Assembly (NCBI RefSeq): GCF_007004625.1
Contig: NZ_VIFV01000023.1
Span: 1 to 49,652, forward strand
Source: Planococcus salinarum
Lineage (GTDB): Bacteria; Bacillota; Bacilli; Bacillales_A; Planococcaceae
Direction: 5' to 3'
Length of the DNA stretch: 49,652 nt
A model generated the notes under the pieces. That model did not search any database. It was not told the DNA's origin and saw only the letters and a list, made by a program, of their open reading frames with translations. A program made the translations under genes and the position numbers. This document shows positions 7,088 through 15,466 of the stretch, piece after piece. Position 1 is the first letter of the stretch; every line of letters starts with the position of its first letter.

Positions 7088-9706
7088 GTGGCTAAGAAAA
7101 TACTTTTACTGGATGGCAATAGTTTGGCGTATCGCGCATTTTTCGCGTTGCCATTGCTGACAAATGAGAACGGCATCCACACGAATGCCGTATACGGATT
7201 TACGATGATGCTCCAACGGGTTCTTGAAGAGGAAAAACCGACACATATGATGGTGGCATTTGATGCGGGGAAGACGACTTTCCGGAACCAAATGTTCACT
7301 GAATACAAAGGTGGACGGCAGAAAACACCACCGGAATTATCTGAGCAGTTCCCATACTTACGCAAATTGATCGATGCATATCGCATCAAGCAATACGAAC
7401 TCCCGAACTACGAGGCGGATGACATCATCGGAACGTTGAGCCTGGAGGCGGAGCAGGAGGGCGACGAAGTCATCGTCATTTCCGGGGACAAGGATTTGAC
7501 CCAATTGGCTTCTCCTTCCACAACGGTATACATCACCCGCAAAGGGATTACGGATATCGAAAAATATACGGTAGAGCATATAAAAGAAAAATACGGGTTG
7601 GCCCCGTTACAGATTATCGACATGAAAGGACTTATGGGCGATTCTTCCGATAATATACCGGGAGTTCCGGGTGTTGGCGAAAAGACAGCACTCAAGCTGC
7701 TTGCAGCACACGGTTCAGTGGAAGGTGTTTACGAAGCGATCGATCAGCAAAAAGGCAAGATGAAAGAAAAGCTGGTCGCCAATGAAGACCTTGCGTACAT
7801 CAGCAAAAAACTGGCCACGATTGAGCGCCAGGCTCCGGTGGAAGTGAAAATCGAAGAGTTGAGCTACGCAGGACCGGATCAGGACGAATTGATCCGGATC
7901 TGGAATGAACTGGCTTTCAAATCATTACTGGAAAAAATGGATTATACGGCTGAGGAAACGGTCAAAGAAGAATTGAATTTCACTGTTGTCACCGCAGTTG
8001 ATACTTCCATCCTGAAGGATGAAATGGCCGTGCATCTGGAAATGTACGACGAACATTACCACACATGCGAATTACTCGGCGTTGCTCTGTCGGATGAGGA
8101 TAATACCTATGTTATCCCGATGGCTGCCGCCAAGGAGTCGGAAACATTTAAAGCATGGCTGGCGGATCCAGCGAAGAGAAAGTATATGTCGGATTCCAAA
8201 GCGTCCACTGCTGCATTTTTGCGCAACGGAATCGAATTGGATGGTGTGGATTTCGATTTGATGCTCGGTGCCTATATCGTGAATCCGTCGCTGACCTATA
8301 CCGATATGGCCAATATTGTTTTGGAATACGGCTACACGGACGTTTCGACAAATGAACAGGTTTATGGCAAAGGCGCTAAGAAAAAAGTGCCGGAAGAGAC
8401 CATCCTGAACGAACATATCGCCAGGAAAGCACGGGCCATCTGGAAAGTCCGAACGGTCATACTCCGGAAGCTGGAGGAAAACCACCAATTCGACCTTTAC
8501 GATAAATTGGAGCTTCCACTGGCCACAGTGCTTGGTCAAATGGAATCGTTGGGCGTTAAAGTCGACCGCGAACAGCTGTCCGATATGGGCGTGGAATTGG
8601 CTAAAAAACTGGAGAAAATCGAGACAGAAATCCATGGCCTGGCCGGACAGGAATTCAATATCAACTCGCCGAAGCAATTAGGGGTCATCCTATTTGAAAA
8701 GCTGGGATTGCCGCCATTGAAAAAAACCAAGACCGGCTATTCAACAGCAGCCGATGTACTTGAAAAATTGGAAGGGCAGCATGAAATCATTTCACACATT
8801 CTGTTGTACCGCCAGCTTGGCAAACTCCTTTCCACTTATATAGAAGGATTATTAAAAGAAATTCATGAAGACGGCAAAATCCATACCCGTTTCCAGCAGG
8901 CGCTGACGACGACCGGCCGTTTAAGCTCCACCAATCCGAACCTGCAGAATATTCCGGTGCGTTTGGAAGAAGGACGCAAAATCAGAAAGGCATTTGTTCC
9001 TTCCCACCCGGATTGGGTAATGGTCGCCGCCGATTATTCCCAAATCGAATTGCGGGTACTTGCGCATATGTCCGGTGATGAACGCCTGGTCCAGGCTTTC
9101 AAGGATGATCGCGATATCCATACGGCGACTGCGGCGGACGTATTCCACGTCCCGCTCGAAGAAGTGACCGGTAAGATGCGCAGTGCGGCAAAAGCGGTTA
9201 ATTTCGGGATTGTCTACGGCATCAGTGATTACGGCCTGTCACAAAACCTCAATATTCCCCGGAAAGAAGCGGCCGATTTTATCGAGCGCTATCTGGCCAG
9301 CTTTCCGGGTGTGCAGAGATATATGACTGACATCGTATCATCTGCGAAAAAAGACGGATTTGTCACAACCTTGATGAACCGCCGCCGGTATCTTCCTGAT
9401 ATAACAAGTTCGAACTTCAATCTGCGCAGTTTTGCAGAACGCACCGCGATGAACACGCCGATTCAGGGGAGTGCCGCTGATATCATCAAAAAAGCAATGA
9501 TCCAAATGGATGAAGCGCTTGAACGGGAAGGCTTAAAAGCAAATATGCTTCTGCAGGTCCATGATGAACTGATTTTCGAAGCACCAAAAGATGAACTGGA
9601 AAAGTTAATGGAATTGGTCCCGAAAGTGATGGAAGCGGCCGTGGAATTGAATGTTCCGTTGAAAGTCGATATCGCATCGGGTGATACCTGGTACGACACA
9701 AAATGA
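7088..9706 (+). CDS. polA: DNA polymerase I
   Basis: Repair and Okazaki-fragment-processing polymerase, 872 residues. The N-terminal 5'-3' exonuclease/flap nuclease (about 1-290) shows YRAFFALP, the acidic cluster near NYEADDIIGTL, DKDLTQL and MGDSSDNIPGVPGVG. The middle 3'-5' exonuclease-like domain (about 300-480) lacks the usual acidic exonuclease motifs, as in other Bacillales PolA. The polymerase domain (about 490-872) has motif A AADYSQIELRVLAH, motif B RSAAKAVNFGIVYG and motif C LQVHDELIFE. The start is GTG at 7088 with AAAGGGG upstream. It is followed after 16 bases by mutM, forming a polA-mutM-coaE repair/cofactor cluster as in B. subtilis. Confidence 0.96.
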   Translation: MAKKILLLDGNSLAYRAFFALPLLTNENGIHTNAVYGFTMMLQRVLEEEKPTHMMVAFDAGKTTFRNQMFTEYKGGRQKTPPELSEQFPYLRKLIDAYRIKQYELPNYEADDIIGTLSLEAEQEGDEVIVISGDKDLTQLASPSTTVYITRKGITDIEKYTVEHIKEKYGLAPLQIIDMKGLMGDSSDNIPGVPGVGEKTALKLLAAHGSVEGVYEAIDQQKGKMKEKLVANEDLAYISKKLATIERQAPVEVKIEELSYAGPDQDELIRIWNELAFKSLLEKMDYTAEETVKEELNFTVVTAVDTSILKDEMAVHLEMYDEHYHTCELLGVALSDEDNTYVIPMAAAKESETFKAWLADPAKRKYMSDSKASTAAFLRNGIELDGVDFDLMLGAYIVNPSLTYTDMANIVLEYGYTDVSTNEQVYGKGAKKKVPEETILNEHIARKARAIWKVRTVILRKLEENHQFDLYDKLELPLATVLGQMESLGVKVDREQLSDMGVELAKKLEKIETEIHGLAGQEFNINSPKQLGVILFEKLGLPPLKKTKTGYSTAADVLEKLEGQHEIISHILLYRQLGKLLSTYIEGLLKEIHEDGKIHTRFQQALTTTGRLSSTNPNLQNIPVRLEEGRKIRKAFVPSHPDWVMVAADYSQIELRVLAHMSGDERLVQAFKDDRDIHTATAADVFHVPLEEVTGKMRSAAKAVNFGIVYGISDYGLSQNLNIPRKEAADFIERYLASFPGVQRYMTDIVSSAKKDGFVTTLMNRRRYLPDITSSNFNLRSFAERTAMNTPIQGSAADIIKKAMIQMDEALEREGLKANMLLQVHDELIFEAPKDELEKLMELVPKVMEAAVELNVPLKVDIASGDTWYDTK

Positions 9707-9722
9707 ATGGAGGCCGATAATT

Positions 9723-10592
9723 ATGCCTGAGCTTCCGGAAGTGGAAGGCGTGGTCCGGCAAATCAGGCCAGTCGCCATCGGCAAAAAGATAGCCGATGTC
9801 TTTGTTTCCGATACCATCCGGCTTTCAAAAACCGGTGGGAAGGAAGCAATCCTGAAAAAGATCGAAGCGGACAGTTTTATTGAGAAAGTAAAAGGGGCTC
9901 AAATTGTCAGCGTTGAACGGCGCAGCAAATATATCTATTTCACATTAAGGAAAGAAGAAGAATATCTTCTTGTCAACCACCTCGGAATGTCGGGGGCGTG
10001 GTTTTACGTCGGCAGCCTGCTGGCGATTCCGGAAGAAAAATTCCGCCGGCATGTTCACATCGTCCTGACATTGAGTGACGGCAATGTGCTTGCTTATTCG
10101 GATATCCGCCGTTTTGGCGAAATGCGGGTGCTGGCCGATGAAAGCGATTACCCACCGCTGCTGCTTATGGCGCCTGAACCCTTTGCTGAAGGGGCTCTGC
10201 AGCATTTTCTGGACATGTCCGAAAGCCCGAAATACCGCAATAAACCCATCAAAGAAGTGATCATGGACGGTCAGGTGATATCCGGAGCGGGCAATATCTA
10301 TGCCACGGAAGCTCTTTTTCGGATGAAAATCCATCCGAAACGGGCTGCGCAACGGATCAGCAGAAAGCGCAGGACAGAACTTTTTGGCGAAGTGGTCGAA
10401 ATCTTACTGGAAAGCATTGAAGCAGGCGGCAGCACCATTTCCGATTACCGGAACATCAACGGAGAATCGGGCGGCATGCAAAACCGCTTCGCAATGTATG
10501 GAAAAAAACAATGCATGTCCTGCGGCAGTGCGACGAAAACCCTGAAAATCGGGGGACGCACATCGGTCTACTGCCCGACATGCCAAAAATGA
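9723..10592 (+). CDS. mutM: formamidopyrimidine-DNA glycosylase (Fpg)
   Basis: Bifunctional glycosylase/AP lyase that removes 8-oxoguanine and formamidopyrimidines. The protein (289 residues) begins with MPELPEVE, where Pro2 is the catalytic nucleophile and Glu3 the acid. A helix-two-turn-helix segment and a C-terminal zinc finger with four cysteines (CMSCG...CPTCQK) are present. I start at the ATG at 9723, because Pro must follow the initiator Met; the upstream in-frame ATG at 9681 lies inside polA. The ribosome binding site is GGAGG at 9709. Confidence 0.95.
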   Translation: MPELPEVEGVVRQIRPVAIGKKIADVFVSDTIRLSKTGGKEAILKKIEADSFIEKVKGAQIVSVERRSKYIYFTLRKEEEYLLVNHLGMSGAWFYVGSLLAIPEEKFRRHVHIVLTLSDGNVLAYSDIRRFGEMRVLADESDYPPLLLMAPEPFAEGALQHFLDMSESPKYRNKPIKEVIMDGQVISGAGNIYATEALFRMKIHPKRAAQRISRKRRTELFGEVVEILLESIEAGGSTISDYRNINGESGGMQNRFAMYGKKQCMSCGSATKTLKIGGRTSVYCPTCQK

Positions 10593-10601
10593 GGGCTGAA
10601 G

Positions 10602-11189
10602 ATGATCATTGGATTGACGGGAAGTATAGCAAGCGGAAAAAGTACTGTTTCGAAAATGTTGGAGGAAATGGGGTTTCCAATCATTGACGCGGATTTGGTT
10701 GCCCGGCAAGTGGTGCAGCCCGGAACTGAAACGCTGAAAAAAATCGAAGCGTTATTCGGACCTGAAGTAATTCGGCCTGATGGCACGATGGACCGGGAAA
10801 AGGTTGGAACATTGATCTTTTCCGATCCTCTTGCAAGAAAGCAGTTGAACGATATTATCCATCCGGCAATCCGTGAAGAAATGCTCCGGCAGCGGAATGC
10901 ATATATTGCGCAAGGTTTTGAGACGATCATAATGGATATCCCGCTGCTGTTCGAAAGCAAATTGCAGCATTTTGTTGATAAAATCCTGGTCGTAAGTGTA
11001 ACGGAAGAAAATCAGCTTGCGCGCCTGATGGAACGGAATGGGTTAAGTGAAAGTGAAGCCAGGGCCCGGATCAGTTCCCAGTTGCCGATGTCCGTTAAAG
11101 AAGAAGGAGCGGATGCCGTCATTTACAATAACGGCACTATTGATGAGACTGCCTTCCAATTGGCCCAAATTCTGAAACAGTGGCGATAA
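10602..11189 (+). CDS. coaE: dephospho-CoA kinase
   Basis: Phosphorylates dephospho-CoA at the 3'-hydroxyl of ribose, the last step of CoA synthesis. The 195-residue P-loop kinase has Walker A GSIASGKST (7-15) and the DADLVARQV and DIPLLFE motifs of the family. It starts 9 bases after the mutM stop and is likely co-transcribed with polA and mutM. Confidence 0.95.
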   Translation: MIIGLTGSIASGKSTVSKMLEEMGFPIIDADLVARQVVQPGTETLKKIEALFGPEVIRPDGTMDREKVGTLIFSDPLARKQLNDIIHPAIREEMLRQRNAYIAQGFETIIMDIPLLFESKLQHFVDKILVVSVTEENQLARLMERNGLSESEARARISSQLPMSVKEEGADAVIYNNGTIDETAFQLAQILKQWR

Positions 11190-11225
11190 AAAACAAAAAG
11201 TTGAAATATTCATCCCTTTTTGAGG

Positions 11226-11260
11226 TTCTGAAAACAGGATAATGTGTTATACTATATAAC
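11226..11260 (+). promoter_or_regulatory. gapB promoter with CcpN-type operator
   Basis: A -10 box TATACT (11248-11253) with a weak -35 TTCTGA (11226-11231, 16-base spacer) precedes gapB. The word TGTGTTATACT (11243-11253) is a complete match to the CcpN site TRTGHYATAYW as I recall it from B. subtilis gapB/pckA. It covers the -10 box. CcpN represses gluconeogenic genes on glucose. No ccpN gene is visible in the window. Confidence 0.6.
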
Positions 11261-11304
11261 GGATTCAAAATATAAGTATAACTTAATTAATGGAGGACTT
11301 TTAA

Positions 11305-12318
11305 ATGACAGTTTCTATTGCAATTAATGGATTTGGCCGTATTGGCCGCATGGTGTTCAGACAGGCAATCCTTATGGATGATGTAACGATTTCAGCAATA
11401 AATGCAAGCTATCCTGCTGAGACTTTGGCTCATTTGATAAAGTATGACACAAATCATGGAACCTTTGCCGGCGATGTAAGCGCTGAAGAAGGAGCTTTAA
11501 TTGTAAATGGAAAACGGGTCCAATTGGTAAGCGAACGTGACCCTTTGAAACTTCCATGGAAAGAAATGGGCGTTGACATTGTCATTGAAGCAACCGGGAA
11601 ATTCAATTCGCGTGATAAAGCAGCCCTCCATCTTGAAGCAGGAGCGAAAAAAGTCATTTTGACTGCGCCGGGCAAAAATGAAGATATCATGATTGTAATG
11701 GGCGTCAATGAAGAAAAATTGGACATTGATAAGCACGATGTCATTTCAAATGCCAGCTGTACGACGAACTGTCTTGCCCCGGTAGCCAAAGTCCTCAACG
11801 ATTCGTTTGGCATCGACAATGGGTTGATGACAACTGTACATGCTTACACGAACGACCAGAAAAACCTGGATAACCCGCACAAGGATCTGCGCCGTGCACG
11901 TTCATGTGCCCAATCGATTATCCCAACATCGACAGGCGCCGCGAAAGCGCTGTCACAAGTATTGCCGGATCTCGAAGGCAAGATGCACGGAATGGCTCTG
12001 CGGGTTCCGACACCGAACGTCTCACTCGTCGATCTAGTGGTCGATCTGAATACAGATGTAACTGTTGAAGAAATCAACGAAGCCTTCAAGCAAGCAGCCG
12101 ATGGACCGATGAAAGGCATCCTGAGTTTCACGATGGAGCCTTTGGTGTCCATAGATTTCAATACGACAACCGATTCCGCAATCATCGATGGCCTGTCCAC
12201 GATGGTTCTGGGGAAACGCAAAGTGAAAGTCCTCGCATGGTATGACAACGAATGGGGCTATTCAGCACGCGTGATCGACCTGACAAAACGTGTCGCTTCT
12301 GCGATGAGTGTAATTTGA
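11305..12318 (+). CDS. gapB: glyceraldehyde-3-phosphate dehydrogenase, gluconeogenic type
   Basis: A 337-residue phosphorylating GAPDH. The Rossmann motif NGFGRIGR and catalytic Cys in SNASCTTNCLAPV are present. After the second strand the segment reads AINASYPAETLAHL: the Asp that selects NAD in glycolytic GapA is absent, which fits the NADP-preferring GapB class. Position after coaE and before speD matches B. subtilis gapB, as does the CcpN-like operator in its promoter. GGAGG lies 9 bases before the ATG. A strong terminator ends the transcript. Confidence 0.92.
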   Translation: MTVSIAINGFGRIGRMVFRQAILMDDVTISAINASYPAETLAHLIKYDTNHGTFAGDVSAEEGALIVNGKRVQLVSERDPLKLPWKEMGVDIVIEATGKFNSRDKAALHLEAGAKKVILTAPGKNEDIMIVMGVNEEKLDIDKHDVISNASCTTNCLAPVAKVLNDSFGIDNGLMTTVHAYTNDQKNLDNPHKDLRRARSCAQSIIPTSTGAAKALSQVLPDLEGKMHGMALRVPTPNVSLVDLVVDLNTDVTVEEINEAFKQAADGPMKGILSFTMEPLVSIDFNTTTDSAIIDGLSTMVLGKRKVKVLAWYDNEWGYSARVIDLTKRVASAMSVI

Positions 12319-12322
12319 TGAC

Positions 12323-12361
12323 AAAAACCACTTTTTCTATTAATATGGAAAAGTGGTTTTT
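12323..12361. terminator. intrinsic terminator after gapB
   Basis: AAAAACCACTTTTT pairs with its complement around an 11-base loop and is followed by T-rich sequence; the A-rich left arm makes it symmetric. Confidence 0.88.
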
Positions 12362-12411
12362 ATTTGTAAGATAAAACCACGAAAAAAAGATATTTATATT
12401 AGATTAATTTG

Positions 12412-12440
12412 TTGCATTTCCACGGGATACATCATATACT
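12412..12440 (+). promoter_or_regulatory. sigma-A promoter of speD
   Basis: TTGCAT (12412-12417) and TATACT (12435-12440) are separated by exactly 17 bases. Transcription should start near 12447, leaving an untranslated leader of about 187 bases. Confidence 0.8.
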
Positions 12441-12446
12441 ATGATT

Positions 12447-12633
12447 CGTAGCTAAAAAAGGGCTGCTTTCTTCCGGACAATCCCAAAGCTCAATGAGGGA
12501 TCTGGACGAAAAATTTTTATTCACATGACTGCTTAAAGGGTTAGGACCTCTTTGGACTAACTTTCCCCCGTGGTAGTCAACTTTGAATATTTTGAGCAAG
12601 AAACCAAAATGATATCAAAGGGGGAAACGAACC
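12447..12633 (+). ncRNA. structured speD 5' leader, possible cis-regulatory RNA
   Basis: The leader can form a hairpin TCCGG-ACA-ATCCC / GGGAT-CTGGA near 12475-12505. Further on, AGGGTTAG (12537-12544) pairs with CTAACTTT (12557-12564). The overlapping word TTTCCCCC (12562-12569) can instead pair perfectly with GGGGGAAA (12620-12627), the ribosome binding region of speD. The two pairings share TTT at 12562-12564 and exclude each other. This is a riboswitch-like layout seen by eye only; I do not recognise a known RNA family, and the ligand, if any, is unknown. Confidence 0.45.
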
Positions 12634-13017
12634 ATGGAAACAATGGGACGTCACGTAATTGCAGAACTTTGGCAGTGTGATTTTGACAAATTAAACGATA
12701 TGGATTTTATCGAACAAACTTTTGTTGATGCAGCACTCAAATCAGGGGCAGAAGTCCGCGAGGTCGCTTTCCACAAATTTGCGCCACAGGGCGTAAGCGG
12801 CGTAGTAATCATTTCTGAATCACATTTGACAATCCACAGCTTTCCAGAACACGGCTATGCGAGTGTAGATGTTTACACATGCGGCGATATGGATCCGACT
12901 ATTGCAGCGGATTACATCGCTAAGGCTCTTGACTCACAATCGAGTGAAGTTAAAGAGTTGCAACGTGGAATGGGCCCGGTCGGTGCTGGAAAAACCAAAG
13001 TTACAGTAACTGCATAA
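12634..13017 (+). CDS. speD: S-adenosylmethionine decarboxylase proenzyme
   Basis: Makes decarboxylated S-adenosylmethionine, the aminopropyl donor for spermidine. The 127-residue proenzyme self-cleaves to form a pyruvoyl group: the cleavage site is Glu62-Ser63 in [15 protein letters not shown], with His68 nearby, matching the short prokaryotic SpeD class. AAAGGGGGAAA precedes the ATG by about 7 bases. It is a monocistronic unit between two terminators, and no spermidine synthase gene is in the window. Confidence 0.95.
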   Translation: METMGRHVIAELWQCDFDKLNDMDFIEQTFVDAALKSGAEVREVAFHKFAPQGVSGVVIISESHLTIHSFPEHGYASVDVYTCGDMDPTIAADYIAKALDSQSSEVKELQRGMGPVGAGKTKVTVTA

Positions 13018-13037
13018 TCCATTAAACCATAACAGTA

Positions 13038-13065
13038 AAGCAGGGGATCCTTTCCTCTGCTTTTT
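13038..13065 (+). terminator. intrinsic terminator after speD
   Basis: AAGCAGGGGA (13038-13047) pairs with TCCTCTGCTT (13053-13062, one G-T pair) and is followed by T residues. Confidence 0.8.
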
Positions 13066-13108
13066 CTATTTGTATTGAAGAAAATCAAAGAGAATTGATC
13101 AACCACCA

Positions 13109-13239
13109 ATATTCCGCAAAACAGCTTCGCTTGCCTGGGGGCTCGCGCTGAGCTAACTCGGTCTCGTTTCACTTCGCCAGAGTGGATCTCAGCACTTCGC
13201 TTGGCCCCCTGGGCGTCTTCGCTGTTTTGCTCCATATCT
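13109..13239 (+). repeat. mosaic palindrome-ended repeat A, copy 1 (131 bp)
   Basis: The left end reads ATATTCCGCAAAACAGC and the right end GCTGTTTTGCTCCATATCT, so the ends form imperfect inverted repeats. The same ends bound copies at 18922-19005 (inverted), 33309-33497 and 38359-38578, but the inner sequence differs. Inside are the module GCTAACT...GAGTGGATCTCAGCACTTCGC and CCTGGGGGC/GGCCCCCTGGG arms. It lies after the speD terminator and has no gene. Confidence 0.85.
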
Positions 13240-13322
13240 TTAGAGAATCCATTTTAATGTAATAGCGGAAGGCAATGCAGAGTAAAGATATAATTTGCAT
13301 CGATGCTTCGACTAAAGGCAAA

Positions 13323-13352
13323 GCTAACTCGGGCCTATGCCCGAGTGTGGTT
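13323..13352 (+). repeat. stand-alone copy of a module found inside repeat A
   Basis: GCTAACTCGGGCCTATGCCC followed by GAGTGTGG resembles the inner module of repeat A copies 1 and 4 (GCTAACT, a CGG/CCG hairpin, GAGTGGATCTCAG). It forms a CTCGGGC/GCCCGAG hairpin. The rest of 13240-13411 shows nothing I can assign. Confidence 0.5.
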
Positions 13353-13411
13353 CAGTATTCCCTAATCACAAAGAATTCTTAAGTGCTTTCTTATTTCTAG
13401 AAGTAGATCCC

Positions 13412-13504
13412 AGCGAAGGAGCGCCGCCGGACTTAGCGAAGCAATAAGACGAGTGCTCTTCTCGGCTTATTGCGGGAGCTTAGTCCAAAGCGACGAAGCG
13501 TCAT
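13412..13504 (+). repeat. repeat B, copy 1
   Basis: The core GCGAAGCAATAAGACGAGTG, a hairpin GCAATAAG/CTTATTGC, and the tail GAAGCGTCAT recur at about 33530-33622 with only a few differences. Outer GGACTTA/TAGTCC arms add a second stem level. It lies about 170 bases after repeat A copy 1 and 110 bases before nrdR. Confidence 0.8.
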
Positions 13505-13571
13505 ATATATAAGATGTTTCTTCTGTTCCGTTAACAGATTAAAAAATGAAATATATTAAACACCGGAATTT

Positions 13572-13580
13572 TGTTATACT
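13572..13580 (+). promoter_or_regulatory. extended -10 promoter of nrdR
   Basis: TG-T-TATACT (TG at 13572, -10 at 13575-13580) is an extended -10 element 36 bases before the nrdR start; no good -35 hexamer is seen. Confidence 0.5.
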
Positions 13581-13616
13581 TATAGCAACAGATAGAGAGT
13601 TTGGGGAGATGTCAAA

Positions 13617-14093
13617 ATGAAATGTCCGGCTTGTCAGCATAATGGAACCCGCGTAGTGGATTCGCGGCCAGTAGATGAATTGAAATCGATCAGAAGAAGA
13701 AGGGAATGCGAGGAATGCGGCTATCGCTTCACCACTTTCGAGAAAGTGGAAGAGATGCCGCTGATTGTCGTGAAAAAAGATGGTTCCCGTGAAGAGTTCA
13801 GCCGCGAAAAAGCGCTGCGCGGTTTGATCCGTGCCTGTGAAAAACGTCCGGTTCCATTGGAAACGCTTGAAGAACTCGTTTTTACTATTGAAAAAGACCT
13901 GCGGCGAATCGGCAATGCCGAAGTGAAATCCGAACAAGTCGGGGAAATGGTCATGGACAGGCTGGCGGCAATCGATGAAGTGGCTTATGTCCGTTTCGCA
14001 TCTGTCTACCGCCAATTCAAAGACATCAATGTATTTATAGAGGAACTGAAGGATTTATTGAACAAGAATCCGGATGACAAGATATCCGAGTAA
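13617..14093 (+). CDS. nrdR: transcriptional repressor NrdR
   Basis: Represses ribonucleotide reductase genes in response to ATP/dATP. The 158-residue protein has an N-terminal zinc ribbon with Cys3, Cys6, Cys31 and Cys34 (CPAC...[12 protein letters not shown]) and an ATP-cone domain (about 49-139). TTGGGGAGA lies upstream of the ATG. It is followed after 11 bases by dnaB, the conserved nrdR-dnaB-dnaI order of Bacillales. No NrdR target gene is in the window. Confidence 0.95.
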   Translation: MKCPACQHNGTRVVDSRPVDELKSIRRRRECEECGYRFTTFEKVEEMPLIVVKKDGSREEFSREKALRGLIRACEKRPVPLETLEELVFTIEKDLRRIGNAEVKSEQVGEMVMDRLAAIDEVAYVRFASVYRQFKDINVFIEELKDLLNKNPDDKISE

Positions 14094-14104
14094 GGCGGTG
14101 ACAT

Positions 14105-15466
14105 ATGACTGCATTTTATAAGGAGTTGCAGCCGGCTGATGCTTTCAAGATCCGGCTGCCTTATCCATTTTCCGATTATGACCGTCAATTGCTGACGCTT
14201 CTTTATCAACCGATGGTGGGCTCCGAGGCTGTATCGCTGTACCTGACACTTTGGGCGGAAGGTGAAGCAATGCAGGCCGAAGCGACGCATTATACGCTGA
14301 TGAATACACTGGGTCTGCCGATTTCGAAGGTTTTTGAATCGCGGATTCAGCTTGAAGCAATCGGGCTGATGAAGACATACAGGAAGGGAACTGATTCCCG
14401 CACGTTCCTGTATGAGTTATGTCCACCGCTCGATCCGAAAGACTTTTTCACCGACCCGCTGTTATCGATGTTCCTGTTCAGTAAAATTGGCGACATTGCA
14501 TACCGCCGGGTGCGCGACCGCTTTGTCATACCCACAGAGGACATGGATCACTTTGAAGAAGTGTCACGAACATTCACTGATATTTTCAAACCGGTACATG
14601 CAAAGGCAGGCTACCCGAGTGATTCACAAAAAATGCAGCAGCGCAGCCGGAAAGGCTATGAAGCAGAATACGATTTCGACTTCAGCCTGTTGCATCAGGG
14701 ACTTTCCGAGCAGCTTGTGCCAAAACGCGTGCTCACTGTGCCCATCCGGGATACCATCAGCAAACTCGCGTTTCTTTATGGCTGGGGACCGCTGGAAATG
14801 CAAAAAGTGATTCTGCTTGCCATTGATGATGATTATCGTCTTACTATAGAAGGAATTAAAAAATCAGCATCCGAGTATTACAAGATGACAGTGTCCACAA
14901 CTGCGCCGAAATTGGAACCGGTACATACGAAGCCGCCTGAACCGAAAGATGATCCGAAGACGAGACAGGACGAATTGATCCTTTATCTGGAATCGGCATC
15001 CCCCATTGAAGTTCTCCGCGATATTGCCGGAGGCAAGGAACCCCTTTCCGCCGATGTTCAGCTGGCCAATAACCTGGTGGTGCATCACGGAATGGAGCCC
15101 GCTGTGGTAAACGTTCTGCTTCAGTATGTTTTGCTTCGCACGGATATGAAACTGACGAAAAGTTATGTAGAAAAAATTGCTTCCCATTGGATCCGGAAAA
15201 GTGTTTCGACTGCCGCTGAAGCGATGGAGTTGGCGCGTACGGAACATGCCCAGTACGTGAAATGGAAATCGGAAGGATCGCCGACGGCCTCCTCAAAATC
15301 TTCGGCGCGCTCAGGCGGGAAACCGGTCCGTGAGGAAAAATTGCCCGAATGGTTCTACACGAAAGATGAACCGCAGGCAGCAAATTCTCCAAAAAACGAA
15401 AGCCTTGAAGTTGAGAAGCAAAAACTTCTGGCGAAACTGGCTTTGAGAAAAGGGAAGGGTGATTAA
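14105..15466 (+). CDS. dnaB: replication initiation and membrane attachment protein DnaB
   Basis: Gram-positive DnaB (not the helicase) acts with DnaD and DnaI to load the replicative helicase at oriC and at restart sites, and is membrane-associated. The 453-residue product has the DDBH1-type N-terminal half and a DnaB/DnaD-type C-terminal region that ends in a charged, flexible tail. AAGGCGGTGA precedes the ATG. Its stop codon directly abuts the dnaI start (no intergenic base), implying coupled translation. Confidence 0.92.
   Translation: MTAFYKELQPADAFKIRLPYPFSDYDRQLLTLLYQPMVGSEAVSLYLTLWAEGEAMQAEATHYTLMNTLGLPISKVFESRIQLEAIGLMKTYRKGTDSRTFLYELCPPLDPKDFFTDPLLSMFLFSKIGDIAYRRVRDRFVIPTEDMDHFEEVSRTFTDIFKPVHAKAGYPSDSQKMQQRSRKGYEAEYDFDFSLLHQGLSEQLVPKRVLTVPIRDTISKLAFLYGWGPLEMQKVILLAIDDDYRLTIEGIKKSASEYYKMTVSTTAPKLEPVHTKPPEPKDDPKTRQDELILYLESASPIEVLRDIAGGKEPLSADVQLANNLVVHHGMEPAVVNVLLQYVLLRTDMKLTKSYVEKIASHWIRKSVSTAAEAMELARTEHAQYVKWKSEGSPTASSKSSARSGGKPVREEKLPEWFYTKDEPQAANSPKNESLEVEKQKLLAKLALRKGKGD

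Noticed and set aside
6844..7389. 181-codon minus-strand open frame before and across the polA start
   Set aside because: Its first two thirds are antisense to polA; the remaining part outside polA has no start codon with a ribosome binding site. I list the region as unassigned.
12447..12633. SAM-I type riboswitch before speD
   Set aside because: The conserved core and kink-turn words of that family are not seen; the leader has different pairing.
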